This document shows positions 10,323 to 20,743 of a stretch of DNA of 64,000 nt, piece after piece; position 1 is the stretch's first letter, and each line of letters opens with the position of its first letter. Below the pieces are notes generated by a model, which saw only the letters and a program-made list of their open reading frames with translations, did not search any database and was not told the DNA's origin. Source of the DNA: Tritrichomonas foetus. Its lineage: Eukaryota > Parabasalia > Tritrichomonadida > Tritrichomonadidae. A program made the position numbers and the translations under genes. Where the stretch lies: NCBI GenBank assembly GCA_001839685.1, contig MLAK01000633.1:1-64000 (forward strand). Direction: 5' to 3'.

Positions 10323-13300
10323 ATGTCTTCTTTGTTCAAATGGGTTGTGGGCGCGATTTCATCCACAACAAATTCAGCAGCCGAAACTCTTTTAAGTAAT
10401 ATAATCAAACGATTTCTTGAAGAGCCTATACAAAATGATGCATTGAAAATCGAATTATTTAATGATTGGACTCTTCATTTAAATTTGAAACGATCTTTTT
10501 TAAACGTTAATTTAGTCAACTCATACATCACATTTGTGAAATTTACATCAATCTACTTTGCTGATATCAAATTTGATGCCAAATATAATCTTTCCAATTT
10601 TTTGATTAGTCTTGCAAGAGTAGTTATTGAGTGTGATCTTCAAATACCAGAATCACCTCCACCAGTTGATGAGAATTTAACTGAATCTATTCATGTTTTT
10701 CAAGAACAATTACCAATTGAAAAAGGGAAATCATTCAAAGATTGGATAATTGACTGTGTGCAAAAAGTTAATTTATCATTAGATTTTTTTACTATTATTT
10801 TATATATTGCAGAAGAGTACGATAAGGTATCTGTTGTACTTGAAAGTTTAACTCTTAACTATCAAAAAGATATTGAATTAGTATTACCGAAAGCATCACT
10901 TATTATTGGCCAAAAAAGAAACCAAAAATCAATTGCTGATATTATTAATTTTTCCATTAATTATAAAAGTAAAAATAGTATTAAAAATTCATCTCTCCGT
11001 GAAAGCATGATTGTTAATGGTATTACTGAAAATGTTATCACAATATCAATCGATTCAATCACAATATTTATCTCCGAATCGATAATTAAAACTTTATTCG
11101 CTTTAATTCAAGCCATTCCAAAAAGTAAAAACACAAATTCTCATCCGAATGAAATTGAAAATAGCTCAAATGAACAAATTAATGCTAATTTTATACTTAA
11201 AAAGTTACAAATTAAATTATCAAATACATTAACATTAGAATTGAGCTATTTCAAATTAGAATATAGAAATGGATCTGTAAAAATGTCATTTAACTCAGTT
11301 TTAGTTTTACATAATGACGTAGTTTCTCTTGCAATAGAATCTAAATCTATTAAAGAAAACCCAAATATAAGTTTAGTATTTCCAGATTTTTCAAGAGAAT
11401 TATCAATGTTTAATGATTTTCCAAATCGAATAACTGAACTAATTGACTTTGATGATGATATTTTCAACTCGCAAAGAATTAATGTTGTTATTCCATCCAT
11501 TTTATTGAATATTTCACAGTCTTTAATCATATCTATTTTCGAAGTTATTCAATGGGTTTCACCTTTAATTGAATCAAGCAATCCATCAACTTTAAATGTT
11601 AGCAAACAATCATATATTTTCTATTTCGATATTCATGAATTTATAACAAAACTTGATAATCTTCAATTAATTATGTTAAATCCATCAATTTCATTATTTT
11701 ATTCACAAACAGCCGCCAATACACATATTAATTCGATAATAAAATTACAATCGCTGGATTTCTTTGTGACAGAAAATATGTCTTTAATAAATTTCTTCTA
11801 TAAAGAGACCATTTCCAAATCATTTTTATTTGCCATATTATCTTATAAACAGCAATTAGGAAATGATAAAGAGATTGATTTTGATGTAAAATTTAGCGAT
11901 TTTTTATTGAGAATACCATCCAATTTGGATTTTATAGATCAAATAACAAAATTTCTAGATTTTAAAGAATTGACATCAATGAAAGAACCTATTTTTCCAA
12001 CAGAAATAGAGGACAAAGAAAATAATGATGAGAATGAAAATAACAGTGAAAATAATGATAGTGGCGATGATTTCAGCGAACCAAACATCAGAGTAAGTTT
12101 TAATGTTAAATTAGAAAAGATTTTTGTGGATTACTTTACTTTGAACATGCCAGCAAGAGCTTTAATTTTGCTTCCAAGTCTCTCCACAAATGGAAATTTA
12201 GATACAGCACCATTCCAGTTGAAAACAAATATTGATTTAGACTTGAAATTCTTTTTATCAAACCATCGAGACGATCTTCCAATAAGCTTATTCCGATCTC
12301 CTGTTTTTCAATTTGGAGAATTCAACTTTGCACCAATTGCAACATTATATCCAACCTCAATAATGATTGTTTCAAATGATGATTCATCAGAAATTGTTGT
12401 TGACAATGCCAATGCAAAAATTTCATGCTGTTTTGATTCAATTCGTTTATTAATCGCATTTTTAATGCACATTCAGTATAAACTCGATAATACCCCAGAA
12501 AATCAAACAAAAACACGACAATTTGATCTTCCACAAACTTTGCTAGACATGACTACAACTTTAAATCAATCACTTCAATTAAATAATTTCAAATATAATC
12601 CTCTTGCAGAATTACAAACTCAACCAAATATTTCAGCTAAACCACAACAATTTGATACAATAGAAAATTTGATTGCAACTGTTTATCGTCCTGATGAAAC
12701 TGATGATGAATCTTATATTGACCAAGATTTGGATGAAACAGTCTCTATAAACAGTGATGATCCAATTACACAAGAAAAAGTGATAATTTCTATTCAAAAA
12801 ATATATATAGAGTTTTCTATTTGTGGAGGTAAAGATTTTGATCAAATATATGATTTACAACCACTTAAGAAAAATCCAAAGATTTTCGATGATAGAACAA
12901 AAAATGATGGGTATGATTTTGATTTTATTTCAACGAGAGATGAGTCAAACTCACTTGATATCGAAATAGAAGGAAATGCCAAAATTTCATTGTATAATAA
13001 TGATCCAACAGTATCAATGAGAATTTTAGTTGATGCGAATAAATTTAATATTAAAGATAATATTCCAACATCAAGTGCTAAAATCATGCTTGGAATAGAA
13101 GATGACTTCCATAATAATTTTGATACAAATACATTAGAGAATAGCGAAAAAAGTAACTCAAAAAATATCAAATGTAAAATTGATATTTTATCAACAACAG
13201 ATCAACGAATGGAATTATCATTTAAACTAGAATTACCAAATTTATTTATGTTTATTACACAAGATCAAATTAACTTTTTTATGAATATAGCGCAAATAAA

Positions 13301-13967
13301 TTTACCAACATTTCCTTCTGATTTGATAGTTGATGAACCTTTAGCATTCCAGTTATTTGAACTAAAACCATCTGATATTCAAATTGCTGCACATTTCAGA
13401 TTATGGCTTGATATTCATATGGATGACATTCGACTTCATGTACCGAAATGCCAACTTTTCGCTATTCGTGGTTTTGATGAATTAATTGGAGGACTTGCCG
13501 AATTTTATGTATCTGAAATGAGTCGTCCAGGAGCTGCTGCTGTCGTTGGAGGACTTCCTGTAATCAAAAATATGAGAAGAATTGGTGGGGCTGTCAGAGA
13601 TTTGTTTAAATATGATGTTCAAAGGTTTGGTGTTGGTGTTGGTTTTGCCAAATCATTTTCAGCATTGATGCAAATCATCGCAATGGAAACTCTGAATATG
13701 GGAGCAAATGTTACATCAATAGCAGAAAGGTTTTTATATGTTGCTATGAAAATATTAGGCGGGAAAGATAATGCCAAAGATGCATTAAATGCGCCAATGG
13801 CAACTCTTGTGATTCAAGCGAAAAACCCTAAAAAAGCTGTCCAATCAATTCCAACAATGATTCTTGCACCAGGAGTGCTTAGTTTGAAGAAGCTGACGGA
13901 TTTAATGAAAGGACTCCGAAATAGGTTAAATCCGAATTATACTAAGACAATGAAAAATAGAAAATAA
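10323..13967 (+). CDS. ATG2-like bridge lipid-transfer protein
   Basis: A complete 1214-residue protein with the layout of the RBG/chorein lipid-transfer superfamily: an N-terminal helical chorein-like start (FKWVVGAI then a repeated beta pattern), a long middle of beta segments rich in I/L/F with acidic linkers (about 560-590 and 790-830), and a conserved C-terminal block. That block, about residues 1040-1170, contains GGLPVIKNMRRIGGAVRDLF and an AKSFSALMQI helix. It matches the ATG2 C-terminal signature in which a 'G-x-G-V-R-D-L' element is followed by an amphipathic helix. ATG2 moves phospholipids from the ER into growing autophagosomes. At 1214 residues it is shorter than fungal or animal ATG2 (about 1600-2000). 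It could instead be a divergent VPS13 relative; the C-terminal block favours ATG2. Confidence 0.68.
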   Translation: MSSLFKWVVGAISSTTNSAAETLLSNIIKRFLEEPIQNDALKIELFNDWTLHLNLKRSFLNVNLVNSYITFVKFTSIYFADIKFDAKYNLSNFLISLARVVIECDLQIPESPPPVDENLTESIHVFQEQLPIEKGKSFKDWIIDCVQKVNLSLDFFTIILYIAEEYDKVSVVLESLTLNYQKDIELVLPKASLIIGQKRNQKSIADIINFSINYKSKNSIKNSSLRESMIVNGITENVITISIDSITIFISESIIKTLFALIQAIPKSKNTNSHPNEIENSSNEQINANFILKKLQIKLSNTLTLELSYFKLEYRNGSVKMSFNSVLVLHNDVVSLAIESKSIKENPNISLVFPDFSRELSMFNDFPNRITELIDFDDDIFNSQRINVVIPSILLNISQSLIISIFEVIQWVSPLIESSNPSTLNVSKQSYIFYFDIHEFITKLDNLQLIMLNPSISLFYSQTAANTHINSIIKLQSLDFFVTENMSLINFFYKETISKSFLFAILSYKQQLGNDKEIDFDVKFSDFLLRIPSNLDFIDQITKFLDFKELTSMKEPIFPTEIEDKENNDENENNSENNDSGDDFSEPNIRVSFNVKLEKIFVDYFTLNMPARALILLPSLSTNGNLDTAPFQLKTNIDLDLKFFLSNHRDDLPISLFRSPVFQFGEFNFAPIATLYPTSIMIVSNDDSSEIVVDNANAKISCCFDSIRLLIAFLMHIQYKLDNTPENQTKTRQFDLPQTLLDMTTTLNQSLQLNNFKYNPLAELQTQPNISAKPQQFDTIENLIATVYRPDETDDESYIDQDLDETVSINSDDPITQEKVIISIQKIYIEFSICGGKDFDQIYDLQPLKKNPKIFDDRTKNDGYDFDFISTRDESNSLDIEIEGNAKISLYNNDPTVSMRILVDANKFNIKDNIPTSSAKIMLGIEDDFHNNFDTNTLENSEKSNSKNIKCKIDILSTTDQRMELSFKLELPNLFMFITQDQINFFMNIAQINLPTFPSDLIVDEPLAFQLFELKPSDIQIAAHFRLWLDIHMDDIRLHVPKCQLFAIRGFDELIGGLAEFYVSEMSRPGAAAVVGGLPVIKNMRRIGGAVRDLFKYDVQRFGVGVGFAKSFSALMQIIAMETLNMGANVTSIAERFLYVAMKILGGKDNAKDALNAPMATLVIQAKNPKKAVQSIPTMILAPGVLSLKKLTDLMKGLRNRLNPNYTKTMKNRK

Positions 13968-14766
13968 TTATGTATAATTATATATATCCTTTATATTGTT
14001 ATAAATAAACCATGACATAATAAATAATCATTGATCAAAATTTTGAGTTATAATCTCCACACCCCAATCATAATATTTACAGTGAAGTTTATAATGAAAT
14101 TTATAGTTTTTGATTTTGGTATTCACCCTTTTATTCAGCATGGAATAAATAGAATTGTTTGAGAGACATATAAATGAGGATTTCCTCACTTTTTACTTGG
14201 CATATATTTTGAGAACCATCACTAAAATCCAAGCAGAAAAAACCAAAACCAAAAAACCATAGAAGGCAAAATCCAATTGATTTTTTTTCCTCATTTGAGC
14301 ATTCAATCTTTAATTCTATTTTAATTACTTTTTGAATAGAATTCAATATTGCAAACAAATCACTTTTTCCTTATTTTCCAGAATCGGCCCCTGCCAAAAA
14401 GTTTCAAAAATAAATTTTTTCTCATTCAAATAATATGTATAGTGAAGATTACGTATTGAAATAAAACTTTACAAAACTTTTTGAATATATACATTATTAG
14501 GTTCAGAAGTTTGAGAGGACCAATCGATTGGTCAAAAGTTCTCTATTTCACATAAAAAGCGTTTTACTTTTAAAAAAGCTTTCAAAAAGTGACAAATATG
14601 TATGTACAAATCTCACAAAATACACCCGCCATTTTTTTTCTAAGAGCATTGAATAGATGAAGATTGTGTGTTGATTATTTTCAAACTCAAGAAAAAGATT
14701 CCATTATAAAAAATCAATTGAATTTTTTCTTCATAAAATATTCAATTTTTATTCACTCGTTCAAAA
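13968..14766. other. Intergenic region with promoter of pseudokinase gene
   Basis: An 800-bp AT-rich spacer between two + genes. A 75-codon minus ORF near 14131-14358 has no family resemblance. The right end carries the TCACT initiator-like motif described separately. Nothing else is recognised. Confidence 0.4.
14753..14757 (+). promoter_or_regulatory. Initiator-like motif TCACT
   Basis: Fits the trichomonad initiator consensus TCA(+1)YW; its A is 12 nt upstream of the ATG at 14767. A five-base match is common by chance; support comes from similar spacing at four other genes here. Confidence 0.35.
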
Positions 14767-17700
14767 ATGAAGAGCTTGTCGATTTTCGACGAGTACGAAT
14801 CATCCTTTGCTGGCGACACGCTTTCAATCGACGATCCAACACTTCGAAGTTTGTTTGATGTCGAGTTTTTATTACGCTACGAATTTGATCCTGACGACCA
14901 AAATGTTCTTATTGATGATTTACTCAAATCACCTTTTGCGACGTTTGAGATTTTGGGAAATGAAATAGTAGACTGCGACAATACTCAAAATTCACAATTG
15001 ACTTTGGCATTAAGTATCGAAGATTGTTGTTATCTTGTCGAAATTAATAAAAATACGATTAATTCGCTCAACAAAGTTTTTTCTGAAATCTATTATGAAT
15101 TGATTTCAAGCGATGAAAGTGAAGAAGAAGAGGATTTTTCAGATGAGTCCGACAGACAAAATATCGAAAATGATGATCAAAATCAAAATTATGACGATTG
15201 TTATCAAAATAATTGTGATTATTCTGATGGTGAATATGACAATGATAATAAACATCCAGAAATGAAAGAAAATGCAAATCTTGAAAATATTGATAGATCG
15301 GATGAAACTTTTCAAAGCGAGAGAGAAGATTGTGTAAATAATACAATTGAAAAATACGAAAGTGGTACAGAAAAAACTTATTATGTTGCAGAAAATATTA
15401 AACCAGATGATAAATTAATTGAAAATGAGAATGTGACCAAAAATGAAGAAACAACTCAGAACAATGACAAAATAATTAACAAGGAGGAAGAAACTAAAAA
15501 TGAAGAAGAAACTAAGAATGAAGAAGAAACTAAGAATGAGGAAGAAACTAAGAATGAAGAAGAAACTAAGAATGAAGAAGAAACTAAGAATGAAGAAGAA
15601 ACCAAGAATGAAGAAGAAACCAAGAATGAGGAAGAAACCAAGAATGAGGAAGAAACTAAGAATGAAGAAAAAGAAGCAATTGAAAACCAAGAAAATTGTC
15701 CATTAGAAGAGGAAGAAACTGGAAATGAAGATAAATTGAATATTGAGGAAGAAGAAGAAGACAGAATTGAGAACGTTGAAAACCTTTCAATCAACGAAAA
15801 TAAGTATGATGATAAATTAAACATCAAAATCTCTGAAATTGAAGGAGAAGGCAGTCAAGAAAATTTCCCTCAAACAAAATATCACAAAAAACACAATGAC
15901 AGTTATTTTTTATATTCAACAAATAGAAAAAGTGAACAAATATTTTTGAAACTGTTTCCTAAATACAAACCGTTTATTCGATGTAACAAAGAGTTACATG
16001 AAGATGTTGAAATATTTAAAGAGAATTTTCGAAAATCACTTTCAGAAAAACCACTTTATGAAATAGCAGCCGGGTCATTATTTGCTTATGCAGTAAGACG
16101 ATTTTATTATCCAACTGAGTGCTTCAAAGATCCATTTTTCTTTGATTTGAGAGACCATTTTACAGAATCATTTAAAAAATTTCGAAAAGAAAATATTTTA
16201 CTTCTTCATGAAATTGGAAGAGGACAAAACAGCACTGTTCATTTAGCAATCCATTTAAGATCGTTGTATGTTGTAACGGTAAAAACAATTAATGAAGACT
16301 TTCCAGATTATTTTGACAGAGAATTTGATTTTTATGAACAAATGATTTATGATGATTGTTTAATTCCTTGTTTCGGAATAATTAAAGATGAAAATCAATT
16401 TGTTTTTGAATTTATGAGTAATGGAACATTAGCATCTGTCTTTGATAAAGATTATTCACTTGACAGAAATTGCTCCAAACTTTTAATGAACAATACAAAT
16501 AAAACATTAGCAATGCTAAGAGTTCTTCATGGGATTGATCATATTCATTCACTTGGATTTATTCATGGAAATATTAATCCATCCAATATTTTTATTAATC
16601 ATGATTCTGAAATTTTTATTGGAGATTTATGTAATGAAAAAGATTTTGATATTGATTCTCCAAATATTGATTATCATCAAATCTTTTATATGTCACCTGA
16701 AATGATATTTAGGGACCAGAAAATTAATTTTTCCACAGATATATTTTCATTCGGTCAAGTTTTATATTTTTTGATTAATGGAGATATAGATACATCGTTA
16801 ACTCCATCTGAATATATTGATCAAATCAGTAAAGATAAAATTTTCCTTCCAGAAGATATTGAAGAAAAAGCACTTTCCTATATTTATGATCAGTGTACAG
16901 AAATAGACACAATTGACAGAGTTAATTCTCTTTATTTGATAATGGAAATGTATTGCTTCCAAACATTTTTCACCGGTACAGATTTTAATTTTATTAAGAA
17001 AAAGATGCAATATATTAAAAATAATTTCCGTAATAGATTGGATTACGGTTCACAAACTGATAATGAAGATTTACATTTTATTATCAATTTATTAAATCTA
17101 AATCAAGACGAAGATGTGGAAATTTTAAATATGGTATATTGCTTATTAAATGCAAACGATCAAAATTATCTATTGGCAAATTTAATTTTGATTGATTTTA
17201 TGTATGAATACACAATAAATAAAAATAAGAATTTCATAGAAGAAAACATTAACAAATTCACACCATTTTCGGAAACAGATTTCTTAAGGTTATACAAAAT
17301 AGATGTTTTTAACAACAAAATTGCAACAATAATCACACATTACTTAAATCAATTAATTGGTAAAAGTTTAATGCCATCTTTACATGCGTTTAATTTAAAT
17401 ATTCCAGCAATTGTTGTAACTTCATACTTTTTTAATTTAACAAGCAAAAATGGTAAAATTCCAAATTTTATTGACGATATTATGAATTGTCTTGATGTAT
17501 CAAAAGAAAATATGATTATTTCCCAAACACATTTAGCCGAAGTATATTATTTAATTGGACATGTTTATTCCACAATGAGTCATTTCAAAAATCAAATTTG
17601 TGCCAATTATTTCTATAACAAAGCATCAAAACTTGGAAATCCAATTGCTTCTTATCATCTTGGAATTACCTATGAGCAAGGCATTTTTATAACGAAGAAT

Positions 17701-20349
17701 TATAAGAGAGCATTTGATTGTTACATAAGTGGAGCCCAAAAAGGAAATCATGAATCAAAATGTCGGTTGGGTATTTTATATTCATGCGGAAAAGGGGTTG
17801 AAAAAGATATCGAAAAAGCTATGACTAATTTTACAGAAGCAGCTGAACAAGGCGATTCTGATGCTCAATATTGCTTAGGTGTTATCTATTTGAATGGTCT
17901 TGATGTTGAAAAAGATGTTTCCAAAGCAATCGCTTATTTCAAAAAATCCGCTGAACAGCATAATTATTTATCTTTATATAATCTTGGTATTTTATATTAC
18001 AATGGAATTGGTGTTGATCAAGACAACTTTACTGCATTCGAATATTACTTAAAGTCTGCTGATCTTGGATATCCAGATGCCCAATATAGTGTTGCTGTAT
18101 TGTATTCAAAAGGAATTGGTTGTTATCGAGATATTAGCAAAGCAATTGAATATTATACCAAAGCTATTGAATGGAATGATGTCAAATCCGAATATAATCT
18201 TGGCCTACTTTATTTTGAAGGAAAAGAAGTCGAGAAAAATATAGAAAAAGCAATTTATTACTTCAGTTTAGCAGCTAATCATGGAGATCCTAAAGCACAA
18301 TATAGTCTGGGTCTTATTTACGAAGAAAGTAACGAAGTATCCCATGATTATGAAAAAGCTCTAGAATTATATAAAAAGTCTGCAGCTCAAGGCAATTCAA
18401 ATGCTCAATTGAAACTAGGAATAATTTATTCCAGTGATCCAACGACTCAAACATATAACTATTCAATTTATGAACTTGTTGAACAGGATTATCTTCAAGC
18501 TATTGAATATTTAATTAAGGCTGCTGAGCAAGGGAATTCTGATGCATTATACAAACTAGGTGTATTTTATGGAAATGGACAAGGTGTTGAAAAAGATATA
18601 ACTAAAGCCTTGGATTATATCAGACAAGCTGCTGATCTTGGGAATTCAAATGCCAGGTATTGCTTAGGATTATTTTATGAACAAGGTGTTCATGTTGAGC
18701 AAGATATTACAAAAGCTGTTCACTATTATAAAATTTCCGCTGAACAAGGGAATCAATTCGCACAATGCAATTTAGGAATTTTATATATTAAAGGTAAAGG
18801 CGTCAATGCAAGTAAATCTGATGCCATTCATTACTTAGATCTATCTGCTGAACAAGGTAATTCTAAAGCAATGTTCTTTTTAGGGACCTTATATGACGAA
18901 AATAATAAACAGAGATTACAAACAGAAAGTGAAGATGAAGATAAAAATGAAATCGATCTCAGCGAGTTTAATGCTCCTGACACAGCTAAAAGTTCTAGAA
19001 AACTCAAACGAACAAATACAAGTCAATACGTTTTTAATAAAAGAAGTGAATCTTCCCAAAAACATAGTAACTTAAGTCTTAATACATTTGGCTCATGTGT
19101 CAAAACGATGGTCAATTTCCCAAGTTTAAATAATATTCCTGGTTTTAAGAAAATTTATGATCTAAATAATCCAACTCCGAATAAACGCTACTTAAATAGA
19201 CATCACATCAGGCCTAACTCTATGAAGCCAATTAAAAATGCTAAAATAATCTTACAAGCTGCTAACTCACCTTTAATGGAAGAAACATCGATTAATCAAC
19301 AGAACAATAATATAAAGTTATCCAACAATTCTGAATGCTCATATTTTTCTCAATCCTGGTCTAATTATTTCGCAGATAAAGATATTACCACAAAAAAAGA
19401 TGATCAAAAAGCCCTTTATTATTATTCAAAAGCTGCTGAACAAGGATATTCTCCTGCGCAATTAAGCTTAGGTGCAATTTATGAATCAGGAAAGATTCAA
19501 GAGACAAGTATCCATAAAGCCATAGAACATTATACCATTCTTGCAAGATCAAATAATAAAATTGCATTAAATAATTTAGGTTTGATTTATGCAACTGGAA
19601 ACTGCATTAAGAAAGATATCAGAAAAGCACTTAATTATTTTAAACAATCAGCAGAAGATGGGTTTGAGTATGCACTCAATAATATTGGAATTATACACCA
19701 ATTATATAATGAGAATGAAGAAAAAGCAATAAAGTATTACACAAAAGCAGCAGAGAAAAAATTTTCTTTGGCTGAATTAAATCTTGGATTGATCTATGAA
19801 AAACATGGAAATGAACAACTTGCAATGGAACATTTTCTGAAAGCTTCAGAAATTGGAAAACAGCCTTCTTTCTTTTTATATCCAGTTCAACAACATCTCT
19901 CTTTAATTATAGCAAATCTTAAACTTTGCAAAATGTTCTTCTTACAAGAGAAACACTTAGAATCTTATAAATATCTTTCAATTTCATCTCTCGAGGGTGA
20001 CTCGCTGTATTATGACTTGCTACGAAGTTTAGCATCAAATGACTCAGAAAAAAAAGCAGAAGAATCAAATAATTCTATGACTGCAAAACGAGAAAAGATA
20101 TATTCATTTAAGACTGATGATCCTGAAAATGTCTTGACATATTTCACCCAAACCGAAGAGAAAAAGCAGAAATTCTTGGAATTGATTAATGAACGAATTG
20201 AAAAATTAACATCAAAATATTATAAAAAACCTTATTTGCATATGTTTTCTTACAAAGTATCAATACAAGGAGGCAACAATGAACAAACACACAATCTTGA
20301 CTTGGAATTTCAAGATGGAATTGGTGAATTCAATTTGGTTGAGGAGTGA
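14767..20349 (+). CDS. Pseudokinase-Sel1 repeat protein
   Basis: A complete 1860-residue protein. Residues 1-240 are acidic. About 241-300 is a tandem NEEETK repeat. A protein-kinase fold follows at about 475-740: glycine loop IGRGQNSTV, a lysine in VVTVKT, HGNINPSN at about 598 in place of HRDxKxxN, IGDL at about 617 in place of DFG, then MSPEM. Loss of the catalytic Asp and the DFG Asp marks a likely pseudokinase. From about 948 to 1375 and again 1538-1700 come roughly 16-18 Sel1-type repeats (pattern A-x-x-x-Y-x-x-A-A-x-x-G-N-x-x-A-x-x-x-L-G), which form a superhelical scaffold. A low-complexity linker separates the two arrays. Kinase-Sel1 fusions are frequent in trichomonads and Entamoeba, and probably serve as signalling scaffolds. 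The ATG at 14767 has an initiator-like TCACT 12 nt upstream of it. Confidence 0.88.
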   Translation: MKSLSIFDEYESSFAGDTLSIDDPTLRSLFDVEFLLRYEFDPDDQNVLIDDLLKSPFATFEILGNEIVDCDNTQNSQLTLALSIEDCCYLVEINKNTINSLNKVFSEIYYELISSDESEEEEDFSDESDRQNIENDDQNQNYDDCYQNNCDYSDGEYDNDNKHPEMKENANLENIDRSDETFQSEREDCVNNTIEKYESGTEKTYYVAENIKPDDKLIENENVTKNEETTQNNDKIINKEEETKNEEETKNEEETKNEEETKNEEETKNEEETKNEEETKNEEETKNEEETKNEEETKNEEKEAIENQENCPLEEEETGNEDKLNIEEEEEDRIENVENLSINENKYDDKLNIKISEIEGEGSQENFPQTKYHKKHNDSYFLYSTNRKSEQIFLKLFPKYKPFIRCNKELHEDVEIFKENFRKSLSEKPLYEIAAGSLFAYAVRRFYYPTECFKDPFFFDLRDHFTESFKKFRKENILLLHEIGRGQNSTVHLAIHLRSLYVVTVKTINEDFPDYFDREFDFYEQMIYDDCLIPCFGIIKDENQFVFEFMSNGTLASVFDKDYSLDRNCSKLLMNNTNKTLAMLRVLHGIDHIHSLGFIHGNINPSNIFINHDSEIFIGDLCNEKDFDIDSPNIDYHQIFYMSPEMIFRDQKINFSTDIFSFGQVLYFLINGDIDTSLTPSEYIDQISKDKIFLPEDIEEKALSYIYDQCTEIDTIDRVNSLYLIMEMYCFQTFFTGTDFNFIKKKMQYIKNNFRNRLDYGSQTDNEDLHFIINLLNLNQDEDVEILNMVYCLLNANDQNYLLANLILIDFMYEYTINKNKNFIEENINKFTPFSETDFLRLYKIDVFNNKIATIITHYLNQLIGKSLMPSLHAFNLNIPAIVVTSYFFNLTSKNGKIPNFIDDIMNCLDVSKENMIISQTHLAEVYYLIGHVYSTMSHFKNQICANYFYNKASKLGNPIASYHLGITYEQGIFITKNYKRAFDCYISGAQKGNHESKCRLGILYSCGKGVEKDIEKAMTNFTEAAEQGDSDAQYCLGVIYLNGLDVEKDVSKAIAYFKKSAEQHNYLSLYNLGILYYNGIGVDQDNFTAFEYYLKSADLGYPDAQYSVAVLYSKGIGCYRDISKAIEYYTKAIEWNDVKSEYNLGLLYFEGKEVEKNIEKAIYYFSLAANHGDPKAQYSLGLIYEESNEVSHDYEKALELYKKSAAQGNSNAQLKLGIIYSSDPTTQTYNYSIYELVEQDYLQAIEYLIKAAEQGNSDALYKLGVFYGNGQGVEKDITKALDYIRQAADLGNSNARYCLGLFYEQGVHVEQDITKAVHYYKISAEQGNQFAQCNLGILYIKGKGVNASKSDAIHYLDLSAEQGNSKAMFFLGTLYDENNKQRLQTESEDEDKNEIDLSEFNAPDTAKSSRKLKRTNTSQYVFNKRSESSQKHSNLSLNTFGSCVKTMVNFPSLNNIPGFKKIYDLNNPTPNKRYLNRHHIRPNSMKPIKNAKIILQAANSPLMEETSINQQNNNIKLSNNSECSYFSQSWSNYFADKDITTKKDDQKALYYYSKAAEQGYSPAQLSLGAIYESGKIQETSIHKAIEHYTILARSNNKIALNNLGLIYATGNCIKKDIRKALNYFKQSAEDGFEYALNNIGIIHQLYNENEEKAIKYYTKAAEKKFSLAELNLGLIYEKHGNEQLAMEHFLKASEIGKQPSFFLYPVQQHLSLIIANLKLCKMFFLQEKHLESYKYLSISSLEGDSLYYDLLRSLASNDSEKKAEESNNSMTAKREKIYSFKTDDPENVLTYFTQTEEKKQKFLELINERIEKLTSKYYKKPYLHMFSYKVSIQGGNNEQTHNLDLEFQDGIGEFNLVEE
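15487..15668 (+). repeat. 18-bp tandem repeat encoding NEEETK
   Basis: About ten near-identical 18-bp units (core aagaatgaagaagaaact) in frame, differing at synonymous A/G and T/C sites. Being a multiple of three, copy number can change without breaking the frame. The antisense strand gives a long spurious ORF here. Confidence 0.9.
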
Positions 20350-20743
20350 AAATTCGATTGAAAACTTAATGAATGAATGAACGAATGATAATACATATAT
20401 TATGTATTTTTTTGATTGTATTAAATATAGAATTTGTCAATCATTTTCTTCATTTTTTATAATTTTATAACTCCACAGTTTAACTCATTTCAAAAGTATA
20501 GATGAATAAGAAATCTATTTCTCTATATTTTCCAGACAATGTTTGTTTTGTTTTGTGATGATTTCAAAGTGATATTTGGATCACCAACGTTGTTTAATAA
20601 GTCATTTGGTTGCTTGCACTGCATCGAACAAATGACTTTGAGGGACTTCTCACAATTTTGAGGTTTATTGAATTTTAAATATATTGATTATATAGATTCC
20701 AAAACTTTTTAAAGAACACATAGAATTTATTGAAAAAGTGATA
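20350..20743. other. Intergenic region
   Basis: A 394-bp AT-rich spacer between two + genes. No gene, RNA or repeat is recognised; it presumably holds the terminator of the Sel1 gene and the promoter of the VPS13-like gene. Confidence 0.4.

Noticed and set aside
15415..15827. Two long antisense ORFs across the NEEETK repeat
   Set aside because: They arise from the 18-bp repeat read in other frames and give only L/F or S runs; the + frame is part of a complete multidomain protein.
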